Positions 25,099 to 32,962 of a stretch of DNA of 64,000 bases are shown here, in pieces. The notes under the pieces were generated by a model. That model saw only the letters and a program-made list of their open reading frames with translations. It did no database searches and was not told the DNA's origin. This stretch comes from Pseudoxanthomonas sp. (GTDB lineage Bacteria > Pseudomonadota > Gammaproteobacteria > Xanthomonadales > Xanthomonadaceae). Position 1 is the first letter of the stretch. The number at the start of each line of letters is the position of its first letter. The position numbers and the translations under genes are program-made. The stretch spans positions 186,001 through 250,000 of the forward strand of contig NZ_DASYGY010000004.1 in NCBI RefSeq assembly GCF_035999195.1, written 5' to 3'.

Positions 25099-25769
25099 GT
25101 TTCCATGACGAACTGGTCGCGAAGACGGCGCGCGAGCGCGATGGCCTGCTGTCCATCCCCATCATCCAGTCCGCGCTTGCGGGCAGGATCGCCCGCGACG
25201 ACTACGTGGCGTTCCTGACCCAGGCCTTCCACCACGTCCGCCACACCGTGCCGCTGCTGATGGCCTGTGGCGCGCGGCTGCCGGCGCGGCTGGAGTGGCT
25301 GCGCACGGCCGTCGGCGAATACATCGAAGAGGAGATGGGACACCACGAATGGGTGCTGGACGACATCGCCGGATGCGGCGAGGACCGGGCGGCCGCGGAA
25401 GCGTCCTCGCCCTCGCTGGCGACCGAGCTGATGGTCAGCTACGCCTACGACACCATCCAGCGCGGCAATCCGGTCGGCTTCTTCGGCATGGTGCTGGTGC
25501 TCGAAGGCACCAGCGTGGCGCTGGCCACGCGCGCGGCCAACACGATCCAGCAGTCGCTGGACCTGCCGCGCAATGCCTTCAGTTATCTGCTCTCGCACGG
25601 CGACCTCGACATCGAACACGTCGGTTTCTTCAGGCAGCTGATGGACCGTATCGACGATCCCGCGGACCAGGCCGCCATCGTGCACGCGGCGCGACGCTTC
25701 TACGTGCTCTACGGCGACATCTTCCGCACCCTGCGCGGCGGCGGCGTACGCCTGGCGGAGGCGGCGTGA
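25095..25769 (+). CDS. TenA/heme-oxygenase-like diiron (HDO) protein
   Basis: 224 residues, all-helical. Candidate metal ligands are the EEEMGHHE segment (78-85), Glu137 in LVLEGTS, and SHGDLDIEH (167-175), which gives the H-x3-D-x2-H pattern of heme-oxygenase-like diiron oxidases such as UndA and BesC. A thiaminase role is unlikely since no thiamine genes are near and the cluster is one of ligase and dehydrogenase genes. It may oxidise the substrate activated by the ligase. ATGA overlap upstream and TGATG overlap downstream show strict coupling. Confidence 0.82.
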   Translation: MSFHDELVAKTARERDGLLSIPIIQSALAGRIARDDYVAFLTQAFHHVRHTVPLLMACGARLPARLEWLRTAVGEYIEEEMGHHEWVLDDIAGCGEDRAAAEASSPSLATELMVSYAYDTIQRGNPVGFFGMVLVLEGTSVALATRAANTIQQSLDLPRNAFSYLLSHGDLDIEHVGFFRQLMDRIDDPADQAAIVHAARRFYVLYGDIFRTLRGGGVRLAEAA

Positions 25770-26608
25770 TGGACCTGGCCGGTCGGACCGTGGTCGTCAC
25801 CGGGGCCAGTGGCGGCATCGGCGTGCCGCTGTGCGCGGCGCTGCTCGGCGCCGGCGCGCACGTGCTGGCCGTGGGGCGCGACGAAGCCAGGCTGCGTCGC
25901 CTCGCCCAGCAACTGCCGGCCGGGCGCGTGTCGTGGGCGGTGGGCGATGTCGCCACCGAAGCGGGGCGTGCGCGCGTGCTCGAGGCCGCGCGTGCCGCCG
26001 TTCCCACGCCATCGGTGCTCGTACTCGCCCATGCGCAGGCCGCGTTCGGCCTGTTCGAGGACCAGTCGCCGGAGGAGATGGCGCACCTGATGCAGACCAA
26101 CCTGGTGGCGCCGATGCTGCTGGTGCATGCCCTGCTGCCCGTGCTGCGCATGCACGATGCGTCGTCGGTCGCTGTCGTCGGTTCGACCTTCGGCAGCCTC
26201 GCGTTTCCCGGCTTCGCTGCTTACAGCGCCAGCAAGTTCGGGCTGCGCGGCCTGACGGAGGCGCTGGCGCGCGAGCATGCCGATACGCCGTTGCGGTTCC
26301 AGTACCTGTCGCCGCGCGCCACCCGCACGCCATTCAACACGCCGGCCGTGGATGCGCTGAATGCCGACCTCAAGGTGGCCAGCGATGCGCCCGACGAGGT
26401 CGCTCGCCAGCTCGTTGCCGCGATTGCGCGCGGAACGCCACGACTGCAGCTCGGGTGGCCGGAAAAACTGTTCGCGCGCCTCAACGGCCTGCTCCCGGGA
26501 CTGGTCGACCGCAACCTCCGCGCCAGCCTGCCCATCGTCCGTCGCCACGCGCGACGATCCCGCCCGACCCCTGCCGAGACCCTTCGTCATGAACCGCAAT
26601 CACGGTAA
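25769..26608 (+). CDS. short-chain dehydrogenase/reductase
   Basis: 279 residues. NAD(P)-binding TGASGGIG at residues 11-18, catalytic Ser in VVGSTFGS and the YSASK Tyr/Lys pair near 152-156, as in classical SDRs. The usual NNAG position reads LAHAQ. A C-terminal extension beyond about 230 (PEKLFARLNGLLPGLVDRNL) resembles SDRs that act on hydrophobic substrates. It starts on the stop of the diiron gene (TGATG) and its last 20 bases overlap the start of the TPR gene. Confidence 0.88.
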   Translation: MDLAGRTVVVTGASGGIGVPLCAALLGAGAHVLAVGRDEARLRRLAQQLPAGRVSWAVGDVATEAGRARVLEAARAAVPTPSVLVLAHAQAAFGLFEDQSPEEMAHLMQTNLVAPMLLVHALLPVLRMHDASSVAVVGSTFGSLAFPGFAAYSASKFGLRGLTEALAREHADTPLRFQYLSPRATRTPFNTPAVDALNADLKVASDAPDEVARQLVAAIARGTPRLQLGWPEKLFARLNGLLPGLVDRNLRASLPIVRRHARRSRPTPAETLRHEPQSR

Positions 26609-27254
26609 ATCCATGCTCTTCCTTCTCCTCATGTCCACGGTGCTGATCGTCGGCATCGCCATGGCCACCGAGCCGGGCGCCAGCACGGTCCCGCAGGTGC
26701 GCGACCGCTGGGCGCAGATCAACTACCAACTGCCGAAGGCGCAGCGCGAGTCGGCCTTCGAGGACCTGTTGCACCAGGCCGAAAGGATCCGCCAGGCGCA
26801 GCCGCGCGACGCCTCCGCGCTGATCTGGGAAGGCATCGTGCTGTCGAGCCTGGCCGGCGAGAAGGGCGGCGTGGGTGCGCTGGGTCTGGTGAAGCGCGCG
26901 CGTGCGGACTTCGAGTCGGCGATCAAGCTGGACGCGGATGCGCTCGACGGCGCGGCCTATACCAGCCTGGGCGCGCTGTACTACCAGGTGCCCGGCTGGC
27001 CGCTGGGCTTCGGCGACGACGATACCGCCCGCACGATGCTGCGCAAGGGACTGGCGATCGATCCGGACGGCATCGACGCCAACTACTTCTACGGCGATTT
27101 CCTGCGCGACCAGAAGGATTGGGCCGGTGCGCGCGCGGCGTTGCAGAAGGCGCTGGCGGCGCCGGCGCGTCCCGGACGCGAGGTCGCCGACGCCGGCCGT
27201 CGCCAGGAAGCGCAGGCCCGCCTGAAAGAGGTCACCGCCCATCTTGCGCACTGA
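26589..27254 (+). CDS. membrane-anchored or secreted TPR protein of the T-hemolysin cluster
   Basis: 221 residues. Hydrophobic N-terminus (about 9-25) acting as a signal or anchor, then TPR-like helices (QAERIRQAQPRDASALIWEG, ALDGAAYTSLGALYY, YFYGDFLRDQKDWAGARAAL). Likely periplasmic. It is a Xanthomonad-type TPR protein with no assigned function. Its first 20 bases lie inside the SDR gene, so it belongs to the same operon, and a response regulator follows 24 bases later. Confidence 0.78.
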   Translation: MNRNHGKSMLFLLLMSTVLIVGIAMATEPGASTVPQVRDRWAQINYQLPKAQRESAFEDLLHQAERIRQAQPRDASALIWEGIVLSSLAGEKGGVGALGLVKRARADFESAIKLDADALDGAAYTSLGALYYQVPGWPLGFGDDDTARTMLRKGLAIDPDGIDANYFYGDFLRDQKDWAGARAALQKALAAPARPGREVADAGRRQEAQARLKEVTAHLAH

Positions 27255-27278
27255 AGGAGCGCCCACCAGACTGGCCGC

Positions 27279-27953
27279 ATGCGCATCCTGCTGGTGGAAG
27301 ACGACCTGTCGCTGGGCGAAGGCATCCGGACCGCGTTGCGGCGCGGCGCCTTCGCCGTCGACTGGGTGCAGGACGGCGCGAGCGGTCTGCTGGCCGTGCG
27401 CGATGGTGGCTTCGATCTGGTGGTGCTGGACTTGGGGTTGCCACGGATGGATGGCATCGAGGTGATACGCCAGCTGCGTGCAGCGGGCGACGCCGTGCCG
27501 GTGCTGGTGTTGAGTGCGCGCGAACGCCCGGCCGACCGCACGCTGGGCCTGGATGTCGGTGCCGACGACTACCTGGGCAAGCCGTTCGATACGGCCGAAC
27601 TGCTGGCGCGCGTGCGTGCGTTGATCCGCCGCAGCGCCGGTCGCGCGAATCCCTCGCTCGAAGCCGGTCCGCTACGGCTGGACCCGGCCACGCTCGCCGC
27701 GACCTGGAAAGGGCGTCCCCTCGACCTGACCCGGCGCGAGTTCGCGCTGCTGCGCGTCCTGATGGAACAGCGCGGCCGGCCGATGGCGCGCGAGGCGATC
27801 CAGCAGCACCTGTACGGGTGGGATGCCGACGTGGCCAGCAATGCGGTCGATGTCCATGTCCATCAGCTGCGCCGCAAGCTCGAGCCGGGCATCATCCGCA
27901 CCGTGCGCGGACTGGGCTATGCGCTCGGCGACGCGAGCGGGGACGCGCCATGA
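27279..27953 (+). CDS. OmpR/QseB-type response regulator
   Basis: 224 residues. Receiver domain with acidic pocket EDD (8-10), phosphoacceptor Asp51 and Lys101, then an OmpR-type winged helix ending in NAVDVHVHQLRRKLE and TVRGLGYAL. The start has the GGAGCG-like site at 27255-27265. It overlaps the sensor kinase by four bases and follows the TPR gene closely, so it may control the cluster. Confidence 0.92.
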   Translation: MRILLVEDDLSLGEGIRTALRRGAFAVDWVQDGASGLLAVRDGGFDLVVLDLGLPRMDGIEVIRQLRAAGDAVPVLVLSARERPADRTLGLDVGADDYLGKPFDTAELLARVRALIRRSAGRANPSLEAGPLRLDPATLAATWKGRPLDLTRREFALLRVLMEQRGRPMAREAIQQHLYGWDADVASNAVDVHVHQLRRKLEPGIIRTVRGLGYALGDASGDAP

Positions 27954-29338
27954 GATCGATGCGCGCCACCCTGCTGTGGCTCCTGCTGGGGGCGCTGGCC
28001 GTGGTGATGGCGATAGCCGGTCTGCTCAGCTACCGCGCCGGCCTGCAGGAGGCCGGCGAGATGTTCGATGCGCGGCTGGTGCAATCCACCCGCGTGCTGG
28101 TGAGCCTGGTCGACGAACCGCTGAGCGAACTCAACGCGTATCCGGGCGAGCCGATCGTGCTGCGCGGCTGGCATGGCGAGGCCCATGGCGTCGGCGAGGC
28201 GCTGGCGTTCGACGACGGGCACGCCTACGAGAACAAACTGGCCTTCCAGGTGTGGGATGCGCAGGGGCGCCTGCTGCTGCGCTCGGACAGTGCGCCCGTG
28301 CGTCCACTGGCGACCCTGAAGGCCGGTTACGAGGACGTGGTGGTGGAGGGGGCGCACTGGCGAGTGTTCACCCTGCGCTCGCCGAACGGGCGCTGGTTCC
28401 AGTCCGCCGAGCTCACCGACATCCGCGAGGAACTCGCCGGCGACATCGCAGGGGGCACGCTGCTGCCGCTGCTGCTCGCACTGCCGCTGATCGCGCTGGT
28501 GGTCTGGTGGAGCGTGGCGCTGGCGACGCGTTCGCTGCGGCGGATGTCGCACGAGATCGGCCAGCGCGATCCGGAACGGCTGGCGCCGCTGGATCCCGCC
28601 CAGGTCCCGCAGGAGGCACGCGGCCTGGTCGATGCGATCAACGGCCTGCTGCAACGGCTGGATGTCGCGCTGGCGCGCGAGCGCACCTTCGTCGCCGACG
28701 CCGCGCACGAGCTGCGTACGCCGATAAGCGCGTTGAAGGTGCATGCCGACAACGTGCGTCAGGCGCGCGATCACGCCGAGCGCGAGGCGTCGCAGCGCAT
28801 GCTCGCGTCCAGCGTGCTGCGCGTCGAGCGGCTGGTGGCGCAGCTGCTGTCGTTGAGCCGGGCGGAGAGCGCAGGGCGTACGCCGGAGCAGGCGCGCCTG
28901 GATCTCGCCGCACTGGCGGGCAGCGAAATCGAGGCGGCCCGTCCGCTGCTCGATGCCAAGGCGCAGGTCCTGCATCTGGACCTTCAGCCGGTGCAGGTGT
29001 CGGGCGACGAGTTCGCGCTCGGCCTGCTGGTGCGCAACCTGGTGGAAAACGCATCGCGCTACGCACCGCCCGGCGCCGCCATCGACGTGCGCACCTGGCA
29101 GGCCGGGGCGCGCGCGTTCCTCTCGGTCGACGACAGCGGCCACGGCATTCCGGAAGAGGAACGCGAGCGGGTGTTCGACCGCTTCTATCGCCGGCTCGGT
29201 ACGCGCCACGAGGGCAGCGGCCTGGGCCTGGCGATCGTGAAGGAAGTGGTGACGGCGCACACGGGCACGATCCGGTTGGCGCCGTCGCCGCAGTGGGGTG
29301 GCCTGTCGGTCGTGGTGGAACTTCCCGCGCTGACGTAA
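27950..29338 (+). CDS. membrane sensor histidine kinase (QseC/PmrB-like)
   Basis: 462 residues. Two membrane segments (about 7-25 and 160-182) flank a periplasmic domain of about 130 residues. HisKA has the H-box FVADAAHELRTPISAL (His253), and HATPase has NLVENASRYAPPG, DDSGHGIP and GSGLGLAIVKEV. It pairs with the preceding regulator. The periplasmic domain is of the 2CSK_N type (TrpC-like FQVWDAQGRLLLRS), as in QseC relatives. The ligand is unknown. Confidence 0.92.
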   Translation: MRSMRATLLWLLLGALAVVMAIAGLLSYRAGLQEAGEMFDARLVQSTRVLVSLVDEPLSELNAYPGEPIVLRGWHGEAHGVGEALAFDDGHAYENKLAFQVWDAQGRLLLRSDSAPVRPLATLKAGYEDVVVEGAHWRVFTLRSPNGRWFQSAELTDIREELAGDIAGGTLLPLLLALPLIALVVWWSVALATRSLRRMSHEIGQRDPERLAPLDPAQVPQEARGLVDAINGLLQRLDVALARERTFVADAAHELRTPISALKVHADNVRQARDHAEREASQRMLASSVLRVERLVAQLLSLSRAESAGRTPEQARLDLAALAGSEIEAARPLLDAKAQVLHLDLQPVQVSGDEFALGLLVRNLVENASRYAPPGAAIDVRTWQAGARAFLSVDDSGHGIPEEERERVFDRFYRRLGTRHEGSGLGLAIVKEVVTAHTGTIRLAPSPQWGGLSVVVELPALT

Positions 29339-29345
29339 GCGCGTC

Positions 29346-29789
29346 TCAACCCGCGGCGGGCGATATCCGCTTGTGCATGCACACCGCCGACGCCGGACAC
29401 AGCGAACGGAACTCCGCCGAGGCCTGCAGTGCGGCGGGCGCCTCCTCGCGTGGCAGTGCCTGGAATCCCTGAAGGGAGAAGAAGCGCTCGGCGGTCTGCG
29501 TGAGCAGGTACAACCCCGCGATGTCCTGCGCGGCGGCGTCCGCTTCCAGCGCCGCCACCAACTGCCGCGCCAGGCCCTGCCTACGCCAGGCGGGCGCCAC
29601 GGCCAGTGAACGCAGCAGCGCATCCTTGCCCGCGCGTTGCAGGCCGATCACGCCCGCCACCTCGCCGTCGGGCACGTCGATCAGGAACGAGACGCCCGCC
29701 TCCGCGATGTCCTCGACCGGGAGCGCGGACTGGCGCAGCAGCGCGAGCAGGGCGGGACGCTCTGCCTCGGTGGCGGGGCGGATGGACAT
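29346..29789 (-). CDS. arsN2: ArsN2-type GNAT acetyltransferase
   Basis: 147 residues from the ATG at 29789, which has an AAGGAG site; longer upstream readings are unlikely. GNAT fold with LLRSLAVAPAWRRQGLARQL (acetyl-CoA loop R-x2-G-x-A) and the ArsN2-like end FRSLCPASAVCM. The family is linked to arsenic resistance and acetylates thiol or amine substrates; activity here is not known. No ars operon is nearby. It is convergent with the sensor kinase, seven bases away. Confidence 0.8.
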   Translation of the reverse strand: MSIRPATEAERPALLALLRQSALPVEDIAEAGVSFLIDVPDGEVAGVIGLQRAGKDALLRSLAVAPAWRRQGLARQLVAALEADAAAQDIAGLYLLTQTAERFFSLQGFQALPREEAPAALQASAEFRSLCPASAVCMHKRISPAAG

Positions 29790-29809
29790 CGGGAGGGCTC
29801 CTTCGTGGA

Positions 29810-30154
29810 TCAGGCGGTCGATGCCTGGATGTTCGCGCGGGAGACGATAGCAGTCTCCGCGCCGCATCGGACAGCGGCGTATCCCGTTGCGCACACTGGG
29901 CGCGAGGATCTTGCATCCGCTGCAGCCGCCGCAGCACGCCGATGGCAGGCGTTCGACACGCGGTAGCCGGCGTCGGCCAACGTATGCAGCAGTTCCACCG
30001 CGGTGGCGCTGGTCGAGCAGCGCAGTACGCCGGTCGCCGCGTCCCGGTCGAGGAGGGCGGCAGGATCGAGGTCGAGCAGGCGGTGCTCGATCGGCGCCAG
30101 GTCGGTCGGCGCTTCGGCGAGGCGGATGACGTATTCCCTGCGTGCACTCCCCAA
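29810..30154 (-). CDS. possible degenerate heavy-metal-domain small protein
   Basis: 114 residues from a TTG at 30154. The first 70 residues (LAPIEHRLLDLDPAALLDRD, TATAVELLHTLADAGYRV) resemble the beta-alpha-beta fold of heavy-metal-associated domains but lack the CxxC metal site. The remainder looks unlike coding sequence. It sits between azurin and arsN2 on the same strand. A short real protein with an eroded end, or a chance frame, are both possible. Confidence 0.4.
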   Translation of the reverse strand: MGSARREYVIRLAEAPTDLAPIEHRLLDLDPAALLDRDAATGVLRCSTSATAVELLHTLADAGYRVSNACHRRAAAAAADARSSRPVCATGYAAVRCGAETAIVSRANIQASTA

Positions 30155-30161
30155 CGGACGT

Positions 30162-30179
30162 CGCCGCCCGCAGGCGGCG
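30162..30179 (-). terminator. hairpin after azurin
   Basis: Inverted repeat CGCCGCC / GGCGGCG around a four-base loop, 18 bases past the azurin stop. No T-run follows, so it may be an intrinsic terminator only weakly. Confidence 0.3.
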
Positions 30180-30197
30180 CCGTTACGTTCGTCTTGC

Positions 30198-30653
30198 TTA
30201 CCTGGTGACGACCAGCTTGCCCTTCATCAGGGTGGAGTGGCCGGGGAAGCTGCAGAAGAAGCTGTAGTCGCCGCCGGCGGTGAGCTTCTTGCCGGGGAAG
30301 GTGATCTTCGTCTTCTGGCCACCCCCGACCAGCGACGTGTGTGCGATCACGCGCGCGTCGTTAGCCTGCACGTAGGCGCCGGCCGCACCCGCCTTCATGC
30401 CATCGCGCGCCACGGCCGCCAGATCGGCGCTCTTCGACACGACCACGTTGTGGCCCATCGCGGTGACCGGCAGCTTGCCGCTGTGGGTCAGTTCGATGGT
30501 GATGGTGGGGCAGCTGGCGGAGACGGTGGCCTCCTTCAGGTCGAACCTCATCGCGTCATCGCCCTTCAGGCTGACGAAGCAGGTGCCGGCCGCCTGGGCC
30601 ATGCCGGCGGCGCTGAGCAGGGCAATGGTGGCGAAGGTGCGGGAGAGCGTCAT
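30198..30653 (-). CDS. azu: azurin
   Basis: 151-residue periplasmic blue copper protein with a signal peptide ending near MAQA-AGT. Type 1 copper ligands H68 (AMGHNV), C134, H139 and M143 (FFCSFPGHSTLM), and the C25-C48 disulfide pair, match Pseudomonas azurin. It carries electrons in respiratory chains, often toward nitrite or oxidase partners. An FNR-like box lies 65 bases before the ATG, fitting low-oxygen expression. Confidence 0.96.
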   Translation of the reverse strand: MTLSRTFATIALLSAAGMAQAAGTCFVSLKGDDAMRFDLKEATVSASCPTITIELTHSGKLPVTAMGHNVVVSKSADLAAVARDGMKAGAAGAYVQANDARVIAHTSLVGGGQKTKITFPGKKLTAGGDYSFFCSFPGHSTLMKGKLVVTR

Positions 30654-30717
30654 GGTGGAACTCCGGGTGGAAACGAAGGAGGGAGCCCCATGTCAGCACG
30701 GCCTCAGCCGTACCGCC

Positions 30718-30731
30718 TTGATCTGGATCAG
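30718..30731 (-). promoter_or_regulatory. FNR/Anr-like box upstream of azurin
   Basis: TTGATctggATCAg matches the TTGAT-N4-ATCAA consensus at nine of ten positions. It lies 65-78 bases upstream of the azurin ATG. A -10-like TGACAT (30695-30690) would put the start at 30683 with the box centred at -41.5. Azurin is ANR-activated in Pseudomonas. Confidence 0.7.
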
Positions 30732-30819
30732 TCGACAGCAACGGCATCGCGGTACCGGTTTGGCTTTGGCGCGCGCCGCCACTAGGCTGGTGCCCGACAT
30801 GCACGGGAGAGGATGTACG

Positions 30820-32064
30820 GTGATCGGCTATCGCGAGGCCATGGCACGACTGCTGGATGGCGCGGAGCGGCGAGGGACCCAGCAGGTCGCGCTGGCCGGT
30901 GCGTGCGGTCGCGTGCTGGCCGCAGATGCCGTGGGCGTGCTGGCGCTGCCGCCGTTCGACAACGCCGCGATGGACGGCATTGCGCTGGCGTCGGGCGGCG
31001 GTACGTTGCCGGCGGGCAGCGAGTGGGAGATCGCCGCGCGCATCGGCGCCGGCGAACCGGCACCGCAGGACACGGGCGTCGCGTGGGAGGTCATGACGGG
31101 CGCGCCGCTGCCTGCACGCGCCGATACCGTCGTGCCGGTGGAGGGCATCGAGACCCTGTCGTCGCCGGGTACGCGCCGCCTGCGCGTGCGCCTGCTGGCC
31201 GACGCGCGGCCGCAGGCCAACATTCGGCGCCGGGGCGAAGACGTGCAGCCGGGACAGGTGCTGCTGCAAGGGGGCGGTGTGATCGATGCGGCGCAGCTGA
31301 TGTTGCTGGCGGGCGCGGGTATCGGTGCGGTCGACGTGGCGCGTCGACCGCGCGTGGTGCTGCTGGCGACCGGGCGCGAGATCGTCTCCGCCGGCGCACC
31401 GCTGACGCAGGGCGGTATCCACGATGCCACCTCGCCGTATCTGCGGGCGGTCATTGCGGCCGCGGGTGCAGAGCTGATCCGCGTGGTGCGCATGGGCGAC
31501 GATGCCGCACGGTTCCATGCCGCGCTGGACGAGGCGGTCGCCGATGGCGTCGATCTGGTGCTCAGCACGGGCGCGGTGTCGAAGGGCGCCTACGACTTCG
31601 TCCCCGGCGCCCTGGCGGCGCGCGCTGCCGATCTCCTGTTCCATGGCGTGGCGATGCGGCCCGGCAAACCCGCGCTGGCGGCGCGCCTGCGCGAGGGTCC
31701 CGTGTTCGTCGGTCTGCCCGGCAATCCGCTGTCGACGGCGGTGGGGTTCCGTTTCCTGGTCGAGCCGCTGCTACGCGCGTGGCTGGGCATGGCGGCCGAA
31801 CCGCAGCACTGGCTGCCCCTGGCGGAGGCATGCGGCAAACGCGCAGGCCTGCTCGCGGCCTTCCATGGCGCCGTGCGGGGCGATGGCGAGGGTCGACTGC
31901 AGGCCTGCGTCGCCGATGCGCAGGCCTCGTTCCGGTTGCTGCCGTTCGCGCGATCGTCGGTGTGGATCACGCTGCCGGCGGAACAGGACCGCGTCGCGGC
32001 CGGCACGCGCGTGCAGGTGCACGGCCTTGGCCACCTGCACCCCCCGATCTGGCAGGCCGTCTGA
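30820..32064 (+). CDS. moeA: molybdopterin molybdenumtransferase MoeA
   Basis: 414 residues from a GTG at 30820, with AGAGGA six bases upstream; an ATG at 30799 would add seven residues. Family motifs include LPPFDNAAMDGIAL, ATGREIVSAG, LVLSTGAVSKGAYDFVP, FHGVAMRPGKP and GLPGNPLS. MoeA inserts molybdate into adenylylated molybdopterin. It overlaps mobA by one base (TGATG), giving a small moeA-mobA unit for Mo cofactor. Confidence 0.94.
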   Translation: MIGYREAMARLLDGAERRGTQQVALAGACGRVLAADAVGVLALPPFDNAAMDGIALASGGGTLPAGSEWEIAARIGAGEPAPQDTGVAWEVMTGAPLPARADTVVPVEGIETLSSPGTRRLRVRLLADARPQANIRRRGEDVQPGQVLLQGGGVIDAAQLMLLAGAGIGAVDVARRPRVVLLATGREIVSAGAPLTQGGIHDATSPYLRAVIAAAGAELIRVVRMGDDAARFHAALDEAVADGVDLVLSTGAVSKGAYDFVPGALAARAADLLFHGVAMRPGKPALAARLREGPVFVGLPGNPLSTAVGFRFLVEPLLRAWLGMAAEPQHWLPLAEACGKRAGLLAAFHGAVRGDGEGRLQACVADAQASFRLLPFARSSVWITLPAEQDRVAAGTRVQVHGLGHLHPPIWQAV

Positions 32065-32618
32065 TGACGTTGTCTTCGACATGGCGTGCGGTGCTGCTCG
32101 CCGGCGGCCGCTCCTCGCGCATGGGCACGGACAAGGCGCTGCTGGCGTGGGCCGGCGGCACGCTGCTCACCCATATGCACACGACGCTGTTGCAGGCAGG
32201 CGCGGCGCAGGTCGTCGTCAGTGGCGACCGGCCGGAACTGGGGGGCGTGCCCGATGCGGAGCCCGGCACCGGCCCGATGGGTGCGCTCGCGCAGCTGGCC
32301 CCCAGGCTGCAGGACGGCCCCTGGCTGGTGGTACCGGTCGACATGCCGCTGCTGACCCCGGAACTGATGCATGCGCTGTTGTCGGTCGATGCCGCGTGCG
32401 CCTGCGTTGAAGACCATCCCCTGCCGATGGCGTTGCGGCTCGATGCCGACGTGCGCGCGGTGATGGATGATATCGGGATTCGACCGGAGCGCGAGCGATC
32501 GCTGCGCGCCCTGCAGCAGCGGCTGCAGTGCCTGTACCTGTCGGCGCCACCGTGGTCGGCAGTACTGCGCAACGGCAACACGCCGGAAGACTGGGCGGCA
32601 CTGCGGGACAAATCCTGA
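32064..32618 (+). CDS. mobA: molybdenum cofactor guanylyltransferase MobA
   Basis: 184 residues. N-terminal LLAGGRSSRMGTDKAL is the GTP-binding loop of MobA; VVPVDMPLLTPEL holds the metal-binding Asp. It attaches GMP to Mo-molybdopterin. Coupled to moeA by TGATG. Length is in the family range. Confidence 0.93.
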   Translation: MTLSSTWRAVLLAGGRSSRMGTDKALLAWAGGTLLTHMHTTLLQAGAAQVVVSGDRPELGGVPDAEPGTGPMGALAQLAPRLQDGPWLVVPVDMPLLTPELMHALLSVDAACACVEDHPLPMALRLDADVRAVMDDIGIRPERERSLRALQQRLQCLYLSAPPWSAVLRNGNTPEDWAALRDKS

Positions 32619-32962
32619 AAGGCCGCGACCGGGCAGGCCAGTTCCACCGCCAGACCGTGCAGTACGTGCAGCATCCGTCCCGACAGGCTGACGCAATCAC
32701 GATGCGGCTCCCGTGCGATTCGGCGAAGACACTGGGCGCGATGCAGCACGCGTTTCGTCGTTGCACGCACAGCTGAATCCTTCGTTCATGTCGAGTCGCG
32801 GACGGCGGCGCGATGCGCCTTGTCGCCGGTGGCTTGCACGGGAGAAGGGCGCCGTCGCGGTGGCGTTCGCGCCCTTCGAGCGCTTAGTATCGCGGTCGCT
32901 GCTCCAGCCGGCGCATGGCCACGCCAGAGCCCTCCCTCCATCCATCCGAGGTGTCATCCTCC
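32619..32962. other. 344-base intergenic region
   Basis: No gene is supported. The only promoter-like element is a weak TAGTAT (32885-32890) about 73 bases before the iron-binding protein gene, without a convincing -35. I saw no Fur box, although the downstream genes look like an iron transporter. Confidence 0.5.

Noticed and set aside
25095..25769. Thiaminase II/TenA reading
   Set aside because: No thiamine genes nearby; metal motif and cluster fit a diiron oxidase better.
30718..30731. FNR site acting on moeA
   Set aside because: A start placed 41.5 bases downstream on the plus strand has no -10; azurin fits better.
32619..32962. Fur box for the iron transporter
   Set aside because: No GATAAT-like or 7-1-7 match found in the upstream region.
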